Positions 9,761-17,243 of a stretch of 48,977 bases of DNA are shown in pieces (position 1 is the first letter of the stretch; every line of letters begins with the position of its first letter). The notes under the pieces were generated by a model, which was not told where the DNA came from, did not search any database, and saw nothing but the letters and a program-made list of their open reading frames with translations. Where the stretch lies: NCBI GenBank assembly GCA_944389395.1, contig CALXME010000006.1, positions 1-48,977 on the forward strand, written 5' to 3'. Both the position numbers and the translations under genes were made by a program. The stretch comes from an uncultured Clostridia bacterium (GTDB taxonomy: Bacteria; Bacillota; Clostridia; TANB77; CAG-508).

Positions 9761-9805
9761 GGTTTTTCTCCTTATCTTTTGATTGCTGTTATTTCATGTT
9801 TTTAT

Positions 9806-9848
9806 TTATAGATTAAATTTATTATATATCACATATTTAACATTTTGT
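9806..9848 (-). promoter_or_regulatory. Possible promoter/operator of the sipW-blaI-blaR operon
   Basis: On the minus strand a TGGACA element is followed 17-19 nt later by TATATAAT, about 60 nt before the signal peptidase ATG. The -35 region overlaps ACAAAATGT (9840-9848), a small dyad resembling the ACA/TGT half-sites of BlaI-type operators. This is pattern-based only. Confidence 0.35.
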
Positions 9849-9920
9849 CCATCGAAATTTGTCGCTTCATAATATTTTTTTAATTTTTTCTAAAATATTT
9901 ACTTTCTCTTTTTTTGTTTG

Positions 9921-9926
9921 TATAAT
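9921..9926 (+). promoter_or_regulatory. Putative -10 box for the 9955 gene
   Basis: TATAAT lies 29 nt before the ATG at 9955, with a weak TTACTT -35 candidate 16 nt upstream. Confidence 0.4.
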
Positions 9927-9954
9927 AAATAGGAATACAAAAGAGGAGGCTATT

Positions 9955-10890
9955 ATGTTTTTTTATGAATTTAACAATTTAGACAATTTTATTAATATGG
10001 ATTTAAGAAAAAAATTAACAGAAGAAATGAACCGTATACAAAATATTATCAGTATATATGAATCAAAAAAAGAAACCCTTTCTACTATTTTAAATGATAT
10101 GATTGCAATAACAAATTATCTTGATGAAAAAAAGTCAGATAATTTTGTTCAAGCGATTTCTTTACTAAAAAAGTCTTTTGAAGATTTAGAAAACATTCAT
10201 CAGTTTTCTAATATATTAGAATCTACACTAAAATCAATTTTTTCTTTATGCGAACAAAAGAATTCTGTCCAAAATGCTGATAATCTATCTCCTTTGGATA
10301 ATGAAATTAAAGCCAATTTAGTAGAATATAATAAACAAGATGAAAAATTCCAATATGAAATATTAGATTATGAAAAAAATACTACTCAAGCATTAAAAAT
10401 AGCTTTACCTTTAACTTTTTCGGAGATGATAACAGATTTTCCAGATAACAATTTACAAAACAATTCTTCTAAAAAAATCTTAAATGATAACCCTATCTTA
10501 CTGATTTCCGAAAAAGAACAAAAAGCTTTTCTACCTTATCATTATTGCGATATAAAAGAATATTATCAAAAACATAAAGGAGCATTTTCTTCCATAGAAG
10601 ATGTAGTCAATAAATTATATGTTCTTCCTTTAAATCGATTTAAAAATTCTTCTTTTTCTCGATTTAGAGAAGCTTTTTACTTAATACGTAATAAAGAAAA
10701 TGGTTCTATTGCAAAAGCTTTGGATTTAGGTTTGGAATTAATGTTTCATTATGATTTAAATCCTATTGTAATAGCAGCTTGCAGAAATTTAGATGAATTA
10801 GATATTTATTTAGATTGTTTACAGGAAAACGAATTATCTGATTTTGATTGTTTTGAAATAAAGTTTGAACTAGCTCCTAAAGTTATTTAG
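9955..10890 (+). CDS. Unknown cytoplasmic protein
   Basis: 311 residues, no recognised family. I start it at the ATG at 9955 because AGAGGAGG lies five nucleotides upstream and a TATAAT box lies before that. The open frame extends upstream to 9859 without a ribosome site. The first 100 residues are helical and rich in Lys, Glu and Asn, with likely coiled coils. The C-terminal third (from about 200) looks globular, containing SREAFYLI-like and ALDLGLELMFHYDLNPIVIAA segments. No signal peptide or membrane helix. It is one of four plus-strand genes and ends at a strong hairpin shared with trxA. Confidence 0.75.
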   Translation: MFFYEFNNLDNFINMDLRKKLTEEMNRIQNIISIYESKKETLSTILNDMIAITNYLDEKKSDNFVQAISLLKKSFEDLENIHQFSNILESTLKSIFSLCEQKNSVQNADNLSPLDNEIKANLVEYNKQDEKFQYEILDYEKNTTQALKIALPLTFSEMITDFPDNNLQNNSSKKILNDNPILLISEKEQKAFLPYHYCDIKEYYQKHKGAFSSIEDVVNKLYVLPLNRFKNSSFSRFREAFYLIRNKENGSIAKALDLGLELMFHYDLNPIVIAACRNLDELDIYLDCLQENELSDFDCFEIKFELAPKVI

Positions 10891-10910
10891 TTTAATTTAT
10901 TTATATAATT

Positions 10911-10971
10911 AAGAAAACACTATATTATTTGGTCGCTAATGCGATATTTCAAAATAATATAGTGTTTTCTT
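10911..10971. terminator. Bidirectional terminator between the 9955 gene and trxA
   Basis: A perfect 20-bp stem (10911-10930 with 10952-10971) has a 21-nt loop containing an inner TCGC/GCGA stem. A-runs and U-runs on both sides suit convergent termination. Confidence 0.75.
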
Positions 10972-10985
10972 ATATTTTATATTTA

Positions 10986-11306
10986 TTATTTACAGCTTAT
11001 TACAGCATCTAATATTTCTTGTTTATCTGTTACACCTACAAAACTTTGAATTACCTTTCCTTGCTTAAAAATCGCAATAGTTGGAATACTCATTACTTGA
11101 TATTTAACAGCTAAGTTTTGATTATCATCAACATTTATTTTTCCTACATTTGCCTTTCCATCTAATTCTTTTGCGATTTCTTCTATAATCGGTGCCATCA
11201 TTTTGCAAGGTCCACACCAATCCGCATAAAAATCTACTACTATCACTTTATCTGAATTGATAACTTCTTGTTCAAAATTTTCACTTGTTATTTTTAAAAC
11301 ACTCAT
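10986..11306 (-). CDS. trxA: Thioredoxin
   Basis: 106 residues with the redox motif WCGPC (Trp30, Cys31 and Cys34) and the cis-proline region SIPTIAIF. It reduces protein disulfides in the cytoplasm. AGGAGG precedes the ATG. It is downstream of the thioredoxin reductase gene with only a palindromic repeat array in the 107-nt gap, so the two are probably co-transcribed from the strong promoter upstream of trxB. Confidence 0.97.
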   Translation of the reverse strand: MSVLKITSENFEQEVINSDKVIVVDFYADWCGPCKMMAPIIEEIAKELDGKANVGKINVDDNQNLAVKYQVMSIPTIAIFKQGKVIQSFVGVTDKQEILDAVISCK

Positions 11307-11330
11307 TTTTTAACCTCCTTTTTTATTGTT

Positions 11331-11421
11331 GGCGTTGGTTCCAGGTTTGAATGCCAAATTTTTGGCATTCAAACCTGGAACCAATGCCAATTTTTTGGCA
11401 TTCAAACCTGGAACTAATGCC
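11331..11421. repeat. Intercistronic palindromic repeat array 1 (three units, trxB-trxA)
   Basis: Three 25-nt units lie at 11331-11355 (one orientation), 11364-11388 and 11397-11421 (opposite orientation), separated by 8-nt A/T spacers. Each unit has GGCATT/AATGCC ends around a GGTTCCAGGTTTG core. The first two units can fold together as a long hairpin. The third unit overlaps the trxB stop codon. Confidence 0.9.
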
Positions 11422-12274
11422 CACGTACATATTGAATCGCTTGTATTCCTGCTGTTGCACCCTCATAAATTGCTTTGCAAACTTGTAATAATCCTCCTGT
11501 ACAATCTCCGCAAGCATATAATCCTTTTATATTTGTTTCCATTTTTTCATTTACCACTATTTTATCTTGTTTAGTAAATGCACCTAATTTTTTAGCGAAT
11601 TCTGTACTACCTGCTACTCCCTGTGCGACAAAAATCCCATCTAATTTTAGTTTAGTATGGTCTTTGAATTCGATTTCTTCTACTTTTTTATCTCCGTGAA
11701 TTTCTTCTATTTCTTTAGTATCAATTTTTACATTATCTGCTCTAAATTCTGGTGCCTGTTCTCCATTTGTTAATATAGTAATGTCATTTGCTATGTTTAT
11801 TAATTCATTGGTTTCTGTGATGGCATAATTTCCACTTCCGATTACTCCAATACTTCTGTTACGATAAAAAAATCCATCACATACTGCACAGTAACTAACT
11901 CCTCTTCCTTCGAATTTTTCAATTCCTTTGATTTTAGGTTTGTTTTTCTTGTTTCCAGTTGCCAATATTACTACTTTGGTTTGATAACAATCTTTCTGTG
12001 TCGTAATTTGAAATCCTTTTTCTATGATTTCAATTTTAGTTACTTCTTCTTTTTTTATAGTTACTCCTAAATTTTCAGCTTGTTTTATTCCTTTTTCATA
12101 TAATTCTTTTCCACTAATTCCGTTTTCAAAGCCATAGTAATTATCTATCTTTTCCGTTTTTTCTAATGCAGATTGATTACTATAGATAATTCCCGTTTTT
12201 AGGTTTGCTCTTTGGGTATAAAGACTGGCAGATATTCCTGCTGGTCCTGCTCCTATTATGATAATATCATACAT
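11414..12274 (-). CDS. trxB: Thioredoxin reductase-like flavoprotein, possibly NADPH-independent
   Basis: 286 residues. The FAD motif GAGPAG is at 8-13, the redox pair CAVC at 129-132, and a C-terminal FAD motif ACGDCTGG is present. It should reduce the adjacent thioredoxin. The pyridine-nucleotide site is altered: GSGNYA replaces GGGxxA, and the HRRxxxR motif that binds the NADPH phosphate is absent (ITILTNGEQAPEFR). Clostridial ferredoxin-dependent thioredoxin reductases (FFTR) lack these motifs, so ferredoxin may be the donor; this is inference. The last codons and the TAG stop lie inside a palindromic repeat unit. A consensus promoter is upstream. Confidence 0.9.
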   Translation of the reverse strand: MYDIIIIGAGPAGISASLYTQRANLKTGIIYSNQSALEKTEKIDNYYGFENGISGKELYEKGIKQAENLGVTIKKEEVTKIEIIEKGFQITTQKDCYQTKVVILATGNKKNKPKIKGIEKFEGRGVSYCAVCDGFFYRNRSIGVIGSGNYAITETNELINIANDITILTNGEQAPEFRADNVKIDTKEIEEIHGDKKVEEIEFKDHTKLKLDGIFVAQGVAGSTEFAKKLGAFTKQDKIVVNEKMETNIKGLYACGDCTGGLLQVCKAIYEGATAGIQAIQYVRGH

Positions 12275-12345
12275 TTTTCTTCTCCTTTTGGGATATTATT
12301 TTCTTATTTGTATTAAGTCTAACTTGTTTTTGATTTTCTGTTGTT

Positions 12346-12374
12346 ATTATATCTAAAGATTTTGGATGTGTCAA
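12346..12374 (-). promoter_or_regulatory. Consensus sigma-A promoter of trxB-trxA
   Basis: On the minus strand, TTGACA (12369-12374) and TATAAT (12346-12351) are both perfect and are separated by 17 nt, about 70 nt before the trxB ATG. Confidence 0.85.
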
Positions 12375-12414
12375 ATGAAAAAATTTAAAAATATTACTAT
12401 TTTTTTTATTTTTA

Positions 12415-12423
12415 TGTTATAAT
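12415..12423 (+). promoter_or_regulatory. Extended -10 promoter of the YcxB-like gene
   Basis: TGTTATAAT is an extended -10 element 38 nt before the ATG at 12461. The -35 region is poor, as is common for extended -10 promoters. Confidence 0.55.
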
Positions 12424-12460
12424 TTTTTTAATTATTTTATAAGAAAGGATTTTAGTAAAA

Positions 12461-12976
12461 ATGGAACTATTTAAAAATACTACTATTTATTCTGAAAAAA
12501 CATATCAAAAATTTCTTGCATTTCATACAAAAGAATATCGTTTTTCTTATCAAATTTATACTGCTATTATTTGTTTGGGATTACTTTTTTGTTTGATTAT
12601 GCAGGTATCTTATCATTACTATTTCTTGGCTATTTGTTTTGCGATTATTCTTGTTTGCTTTTTTCTTTGGAGATTTTTTCATCCTGTTACTTCTACGCAA
12701 AAAGAAGCTAAAACAGATAAATATCAAAATCAATCATATACTTTTCTTTTTTATGAAAAATCTATGGAAATAAATACTCCTACTACTATTATTACAATTT
12801 CTTATTCTCATTTATGCAAAATTTTTGAAACAAATGAATTTTTCTATTTTTATGTAGATAAAAAACATGCTTTTTTGGTAGATAAAACTGGCTTTGAAAA
12901 CAACTCTTGTTTAGCTTTTTCTAATTTTATTCAAAAAGAATGTAGAAACATTTATAAAAACCGTAGGAGAACTTAA
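12461..12976 (+). CDS. YcxB-like membrane protein
   Basis: 171 residues. Two adjacent transmembrane helices (about 30-50 and 54-72) are followed by a soluble domain with the pattern typical of YcxB-like C-terminal domains: YSHLCKIFETNEFFYFYVDKxHAFLVDKxGF. An AAAGGA ribosome site precedes the ATG. The last codons (NRRRT) form one arm of the transcription terminator. Its function is not known for the family. It faces the PBP gene convergently. Confidence 0.8.
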   Translation: MELFKNTTIYSEKTYQKFLAFHTKEYRFSYQIYTAIICLGLLFCLIMQVSYHYYFLAICFAIILVCFFLWRFFHPVTSTQKEAKTDKYQNQSYTFLFYEKSMEINTPTTIITISYSHLCKIFETNEFFYFYVDKKHAFLVDKTGFENNSCLAFSNFIQKECRNIYKNRRRT

Positions 12977-13001
12977 AAGTTACCTACGGTTTCATTTTTT
13001 T
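12959..13001 (+). terminator. Terminator overlapping the end of the YcxB-like gene
   Basis: AACCGTAGG (12959-12967) pairs with CCTACGGTT (12983-12991) and is followed by TTCATTTTTTT. The 5' arm lies within the last codons. Confidence 0.8.
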
Positions 13002-15034
13002 AAAATAAGGTTCTAATTTTTTTAATTAAATAATGGCTGCCACCTTCACTATTGTCTTGTACATTTTCTACCATGCTAACAATTAATAGATTGTTTCCGT
13101 CTGCTTTATCTACTGTAAAGCAATTAAACCATCCTAATGTTCCACTTTGCGTATCTTCACTAGAGGTTTTTAATTCTGCGGTTCCGGTTTTTCCTGCAAT
13201 TGTTATTCCATCTATTTTCATGTCACTTGCAGTTCCTCTTTCTACTACTTGTATTAAATCATTTTTTATTGTTTCTGCCGCTTCTTCTGTGAAAACTCCT
13301 TGTTTTAATATTTCGCCTTGTTTTTTTTGTGTTTTTTGCTCATCATATTCTATATATGGTTTTATCATATTTCCCTTATTTGCAAAACTAGAATAGATAG
13401 AAGCTACATGGATAGGATTTACTAAAATACTTCCTTGCCCATAACCAGAATCTGCTAATCTTGTTTCTCCTTCAATAGTATCTCCATTATTATTAGCATA
13501 TTGTGATTTTGCTAAAGTTAGAGGAAAATCTAATTGCTCATTAAATCCTAATTTGTTAAGTTCTTGTGCTAAAGTGTCTGCCCCTATTTTTAAAGCTGAT
13601 TGGGCAAAATAGATATTATCAGAATACAATAATCCATTTAATAAATTTTTTGCACCTTGATATGCTGTTAATGTCGTTATTTTATAAGTTCCCCAGCTAG
13701 CGTCTTTTTGCCAACTTGTTCCTGTATATCCATAATCTTCATTAGGTTCTATTTTCCCTGTTGTTAGTCCTATTGCTCCTGTTATTGGTTTAAAGGTGGA
13801 ACCTGGGCAATATTTTTGAATAAATCTATTATATAAAGGTTTTGTATTATCATTATTTAAGGTATCCCATTGCTCTTGTGTCATTCCTACTACAAAGTCA
13901 TTGGAGTCATAGCTTGGAGTGCTAACTAATGCCAATAATTCCCCTGTTTGCGGTTCCATTACAACAAAAAGTCCTTTATCATTTTTCATTTGTTGATATA
14001 TTTTTGCTTGTAAGTCACTATCTATTGTAAGTTTTACATCTTGCCCATCTTTTTTGTCTTGTTTTGCAAGTGTCATTTTTTTATTTCCATTTTCATCTGT
14101 GATATAAATTTCAGTGCCATCTATTCCTCTTAGGGTATCTTCATAAGCTTTTTCTAGTCCAGATTTACCAATGACACTATTGGTAGTATATCCTTTACCA
14201 CTGTTTGCTTCTAATTCTTCACTATTAATGGCTTGCACATATCCTACAAGATGTGCTGTTTCTTCTCCTAATGGATATACTCTTCCTGCTACTTTATTGA
14301 TTAAAATTCCTGGTATTTGCAATAATTGTTCTTTTAGTGTTGTGTCTGTGTCTTTTATTTTTTTAACTGGTACAAATGTATCATCTTTTACATAAGAGGC
14401 TTGTAGTTGTTGATTAATGAATTGTGTGGATACTCCTGTTAGTTCTGCAATTTTTGCTATATTTTCATCCTTATTTTCTCCTAGTTTTCCGCGGTACAAT
14501 TCCAACAGATGCTATTTTTCCATCTTGTGCTAAGGCATTTCCATTTCTATCTAATATTTTCCCTCTTTCGGCAGTTAAAGTGGAAACTCTTACTTTGTCT
14601 GTCACTCCTAATTCAGGAAATATCATTTGAGATGACCATTCTAATTTGTATTCTTTATTTTCTTTTTCTATTTGGGCAACATTGTTGAATTTAATTTCTC
14701 CTGCTGATGTATACATTTGCTGTGTATATAATATTTCATATCCATCTTTCTTTTCTTGGACATCTTTTATTTCTATTGATATATTACTACTATCTATTCC
14801 TTCATATATATTTTTGTTTCTTGTAATAAAGTCTTCTTCACTCATGTTCATACTAAGTGTTTTTTTATACATTTCTTCATAGTTTTTGTCATTGATTAGT
14901 GCTATAAAGTCTATTAAGACTTGTTTTGCTTTTTCTTCATTTTGTTTATTTACTATGATTATGGTTGTTACAATAGCTATTATTACTACAATGATAATTA
15001 ATATGGAAATGATTATTTTTTTATTTTTCTTCAT
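13000..15034 (-). CDS. Class B penicillin-binding protein (PBP2a/PBP3-like), split by a +1 frameshift at CGG
   Basis: A D,D-transpeptidase that cross-links peptidoglycan. Two overlapping frames, 14471-15034 and 13000-14505, together make one PBP. The first has the N-terminal anchor (about 7-29), an NTF2-like MecA_N domain (about 33-140) and the start of the dimerisation domain. The second has the rest plus the transpeptidase. Skipping the C at 14491 in the zero-frame CGG joins ...VGIVP to GKLGENK and gives 677 residues, the normal size. In joined numbering the catalytic motifs are STFK at 412, SDN at 471 and KTGT at 615. An AGAGGTG site precedes the ATG. All motifs are intact, which argues against simple decay. 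Confidence 0.85.
14489..14491 (-). other. Putative +1 frameshift site (CGG) in the PBP gene
   Basis: The zero frame reads GGA ATT GTA CCG CGG AAA ACT and reaches TAA six codons after CGG. Dropping the C gives GTA CCG GGA AAA CTA (V-P-G-K-L) and continues into the transpeptidase. Confidence 0.65.
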
Positions 15035-15107
15035 TTTAAAACACCTCTTATTTGTTTTCTATAAAACCTATATTTCTGAATATTGATATATTAATATTTC
15101 AACATTC

Positions 15108-16424
15108 TTATTTTTTTAATTCTTCTAATATGCTATTTTCTTCTAATGGTAATTCTTTTTCTTCTCCTGTTTCCATATTTTTTAGTTTAATTGTTTGTGT
15201 TTTAATTTCATCTTCTCCTATTACAATAACATAAGGTATTTTTAATTTATCCGCATATTTAAATTTTGCTTTTAGCTTTTTGTCATTTAAATAAATTTCT
15301 GTATTAATTCCTGCATTTCTTAATTTTGTAGCAAGCATAATTGGTTGTTCTAAATCTTCTACCATTGGAATAATTAGAATTTCTGCTATTGATTTTTTAG
15401 ATGCATTAATTACATTTAACTCATTTAATTTATAGAATAATCTTGTTAATCCTATTGAAATACCAACTCCTGGTAATTTTTTATCTGTATAATATTCTGC
15501 TAAGTTTTCATATCTTCCTCCTGAACAAACACTTCCTAATTCTCTATAACTATTTAAAAATGTTTCATATACAGTTCCTGTATAATAATCTAATCCTCTT
15601 GCAATAGTTAAATCTACTTTAAAATTAGTATCTGGTACTCCAAACAATCGAATATTTTTTATCACTTCTTTTAGTTCAGCCACTCCTGTTTGGTATTGTT
15701 CGTTTTGGATTTCTAGATTTTCAAGTTTTTCGATTTTTTCATCTGTGGTTCCTTCAATTTCTATAAATTCTAAAATTTGTTCCACTTGCATTTCTTCTAA
15801 TCCTAATTTATTTAGTTCTTCTTTTACTGCTTGCTTTCCTATTTTTTCAATTTTATCAATAATCCTTAAAATTTCTGTTGTATTTTTTTCTTGATTTAGG
15901 CTAGCATATAATCCACTTAATATTTTTCTATTATTAATGCAAATTGTAAAATCTTCAAATCCTAGTTCTTTTATTAGATGATATATAACACTTGGAATTT
16001 CTGCATCATTAATTAATCCTAATTCACCATCTCCAATAATATCAATATCACATTGATAAAATTCTCTAAATCTGCCTTTTTGTGCTTTTTCTCCACGATA
16101 GACCTTTCCTATTTGATATCTTCTAAATGGAAAACTTAAATTTCCATAGTTTTTTGCTACATATTTTGCAAGAGGTACAGTTAAGTCAAATCTCATAGAG
16201 ATATCAGTATCTCCTTTTTCAAATCGATAAATTTGTTTTTCTGTTTCTCCACCTGCTTTTGCAAGTAATACTTCTGATAGTTCTAATATAGGAGTGTCTA
16301 ATGGTAAAAATCCAAATTTTTGGTATGTTTTTTCTATTTTTTCTTTCATTTGATTAAATAATATTTGTTCATTTGGCAATAGTTCCATAAATCCCGGCAA
16401 TGTTCTTGGTTCTGCTTTTTTCAT
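15108..16424 (-). CDS. hisS: Histidyl-tRNA synthetase
   Basis: A class II aminoacyl-tRNA synthetase of 438 residues that charges tRNA-His. Visible motifs: RFDLTVPLAKYVA, REFYQCDIDIIG (motif 2 region), the histidine motif ARGLDYYTGTVYE, and motif 3 GVGISIGLTRL; the C-terminal anticodon-binding domain follows. I start at the ATG at 16424 (MKKAEPRTLPGF), preceded by AAAGAGTG. The frame is open further upstream to 16469 but would overlap the MBL gene stop. It directly follows the MBL hydrolase gene. Confidence 0.95.
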   Translation of the reverse strand: MKKAEPRTLPGFMELLPNEQILFNQMKEKIEKTYQKFGFLPLDTPILELSEVLLAKAGGETEKQIYRFEKGDTDISMRFDLTVPLAKYVAKNYGNLSFPFRRYQIGKVYRGEKAQKGRFREFYQCDIDIIGDGELGLINDAEIPSVIYHLIKELGFEDFTICINNRKILSGLYASLNQEKNTTEILRIIDKIEKIGKQAVKEELNKLGLEEMQVEQILEFIEIEGTTDEKIEKLENLEIQNEQYQTGVAELKEVIKNIRLFGVPDTNFKVDLTIARGLDYYTGTVYETFLNSYRELGSVCSGGRYENLAEYYTDKKLPGVGISIGLTRLFYKLNELNVINASKKSIAEILIIPMVEDLEQPIMLATKLRNAGINTEIYLNDKKLKAKFKYADKLKIPYVIVIGEDEIKTQTIKLKNMETGEEKELPLEENSILEELKK

Positions 16425-16462
16425 CTTTATCACTCTCTTTCTTTTCGTTATATATATGTTTT

Positions 16463-17110
16463 TTACCATTGCTTTGGTTTTAGCTCTAAATAGATTGGTT
16501 TTTCATCTTTAATTTTTGTGCTTAATCCATGTCCTGGATAACATATAGTTTCATCTGGTAATTTCATTAGTTTATTTGTAATAGAATCCATAATATCTTC
16601 TATACTAGATGTTGGTAAATCTGTTCTTCCCCAAGTTCCTCTGAAAATAGTATCCCCTGAAAATAAGCAATTTTCTTTTTCACAATATAAAGAAGTACTT
16701 CCTTTGGTATGACCTGGTGTATGGATAACTTCAAATTCTAATTTTCCTAAATGAATTTTATCTTTATCATCTATTCTAGAATCTGCTTCTAGTACTATTT
16801 CCGGCATTCCAATATAAGGTGTTAGGTTGATTTCTGGGTTATTTAATCCTTCACTATCATAGCGGTGGATTAATATTTTCCCTCCACATCTATTTTTTAA
16901 TTCCATTACCCCTGCAGTATGATCTCCATGACAATGGGTTAGATAAATATATTTTAGATTTCCTTTTAATATTTCTATCATTTGGGTAATTCTGTCTACC
17001 TCTCCTGCTGAATCTATTACCATGGTTTCTTTTGATTCTTCATCTGTAATAATATAGCAATTTGTAGGGTCTCCTACCCATGTATTTATTTTTAATTCTT
17101 TTAAAATCAT
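16463..17110 (-). CDS. Metallo-beta-lactamase-fold hydrolase (glyoxalase II-like)
   Basis: 215 residues. The metal motif is THCHGDHTAG, followed by HTPGHTKGS, FSGDTIFRGTWGRTD and the final CYPGHG, which together bind two metal ions in the glyoxalase II/YqgX group. The likely activity is thioester hydrolysis (for example hydroxyacyl-thiol conjugates), but the substrate is not determinable. It lies between relA and hisS; the relA-side gap contains the largest palindrome of the repeat family. Confidence 0.88.
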   Translation of the reverse strand: MILKELKINTWVGDPTNCYIITDEESKETMVIDSAGEVDRITQMIEILKGNLKYIYLTHCHGDHTAGVMELKNRCGGKILIHRYDSEGLNNPEINLTPYIGMPEIVLEADSRIDDKDKIHLGKLEFEVIHTPGHTKGSTSLYCEKENCLFSGDTIFRGTWGRTDLPTSSIEDIMDSITNKLMKLPDETICYPGHGLSTKIKDEKPIYLELKPKQW

Positions 17111-17126
17111 TTGTTTTCCTTTCTTG

Positions 17127-17243
17127 TCGTTGGTTCCAGGTTGGGGTTGGCATTGGTTCCAGGTATGGATGCCAAATTTTTTCTAAAAAGTTGGCATCCA
17201 TACCTGGAACCAATGCCAACCCCAACCCGGAACCAATGACAAC
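17127..17243. repeat. Intercistronic palindromic repeat array 2 (large palindrome, relA-MBL)
   Basis: Two facing full units (17149-17173 and 17193-17217) carry a variant core (TATGGATG instead of TTTGAATG) matched in both arms. Outer partial units (about 17129-17148 and 17219-17241) extend the palindrome to arms of nearly 50 nt around a short A/T loop. The array begins right after the relA stop codon. Confidence 0.9.

Noticed and set aside
9859..9954. Upstream extension of the 9955 gene
   Set aside because: No ribosome site at 9859, while the ATG at 9955 has AGAGGAGG and a -10 box; the extension overlaps the promoter.
3368..15034. Frameshifts explained simply as A-homopolymer sequencing slips
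   Set aside because: A-runs lie near two of the breaks, but the third has none, while all three share a zero-frame CGG whose C removal restores Gly. Not excluded, but less economical.
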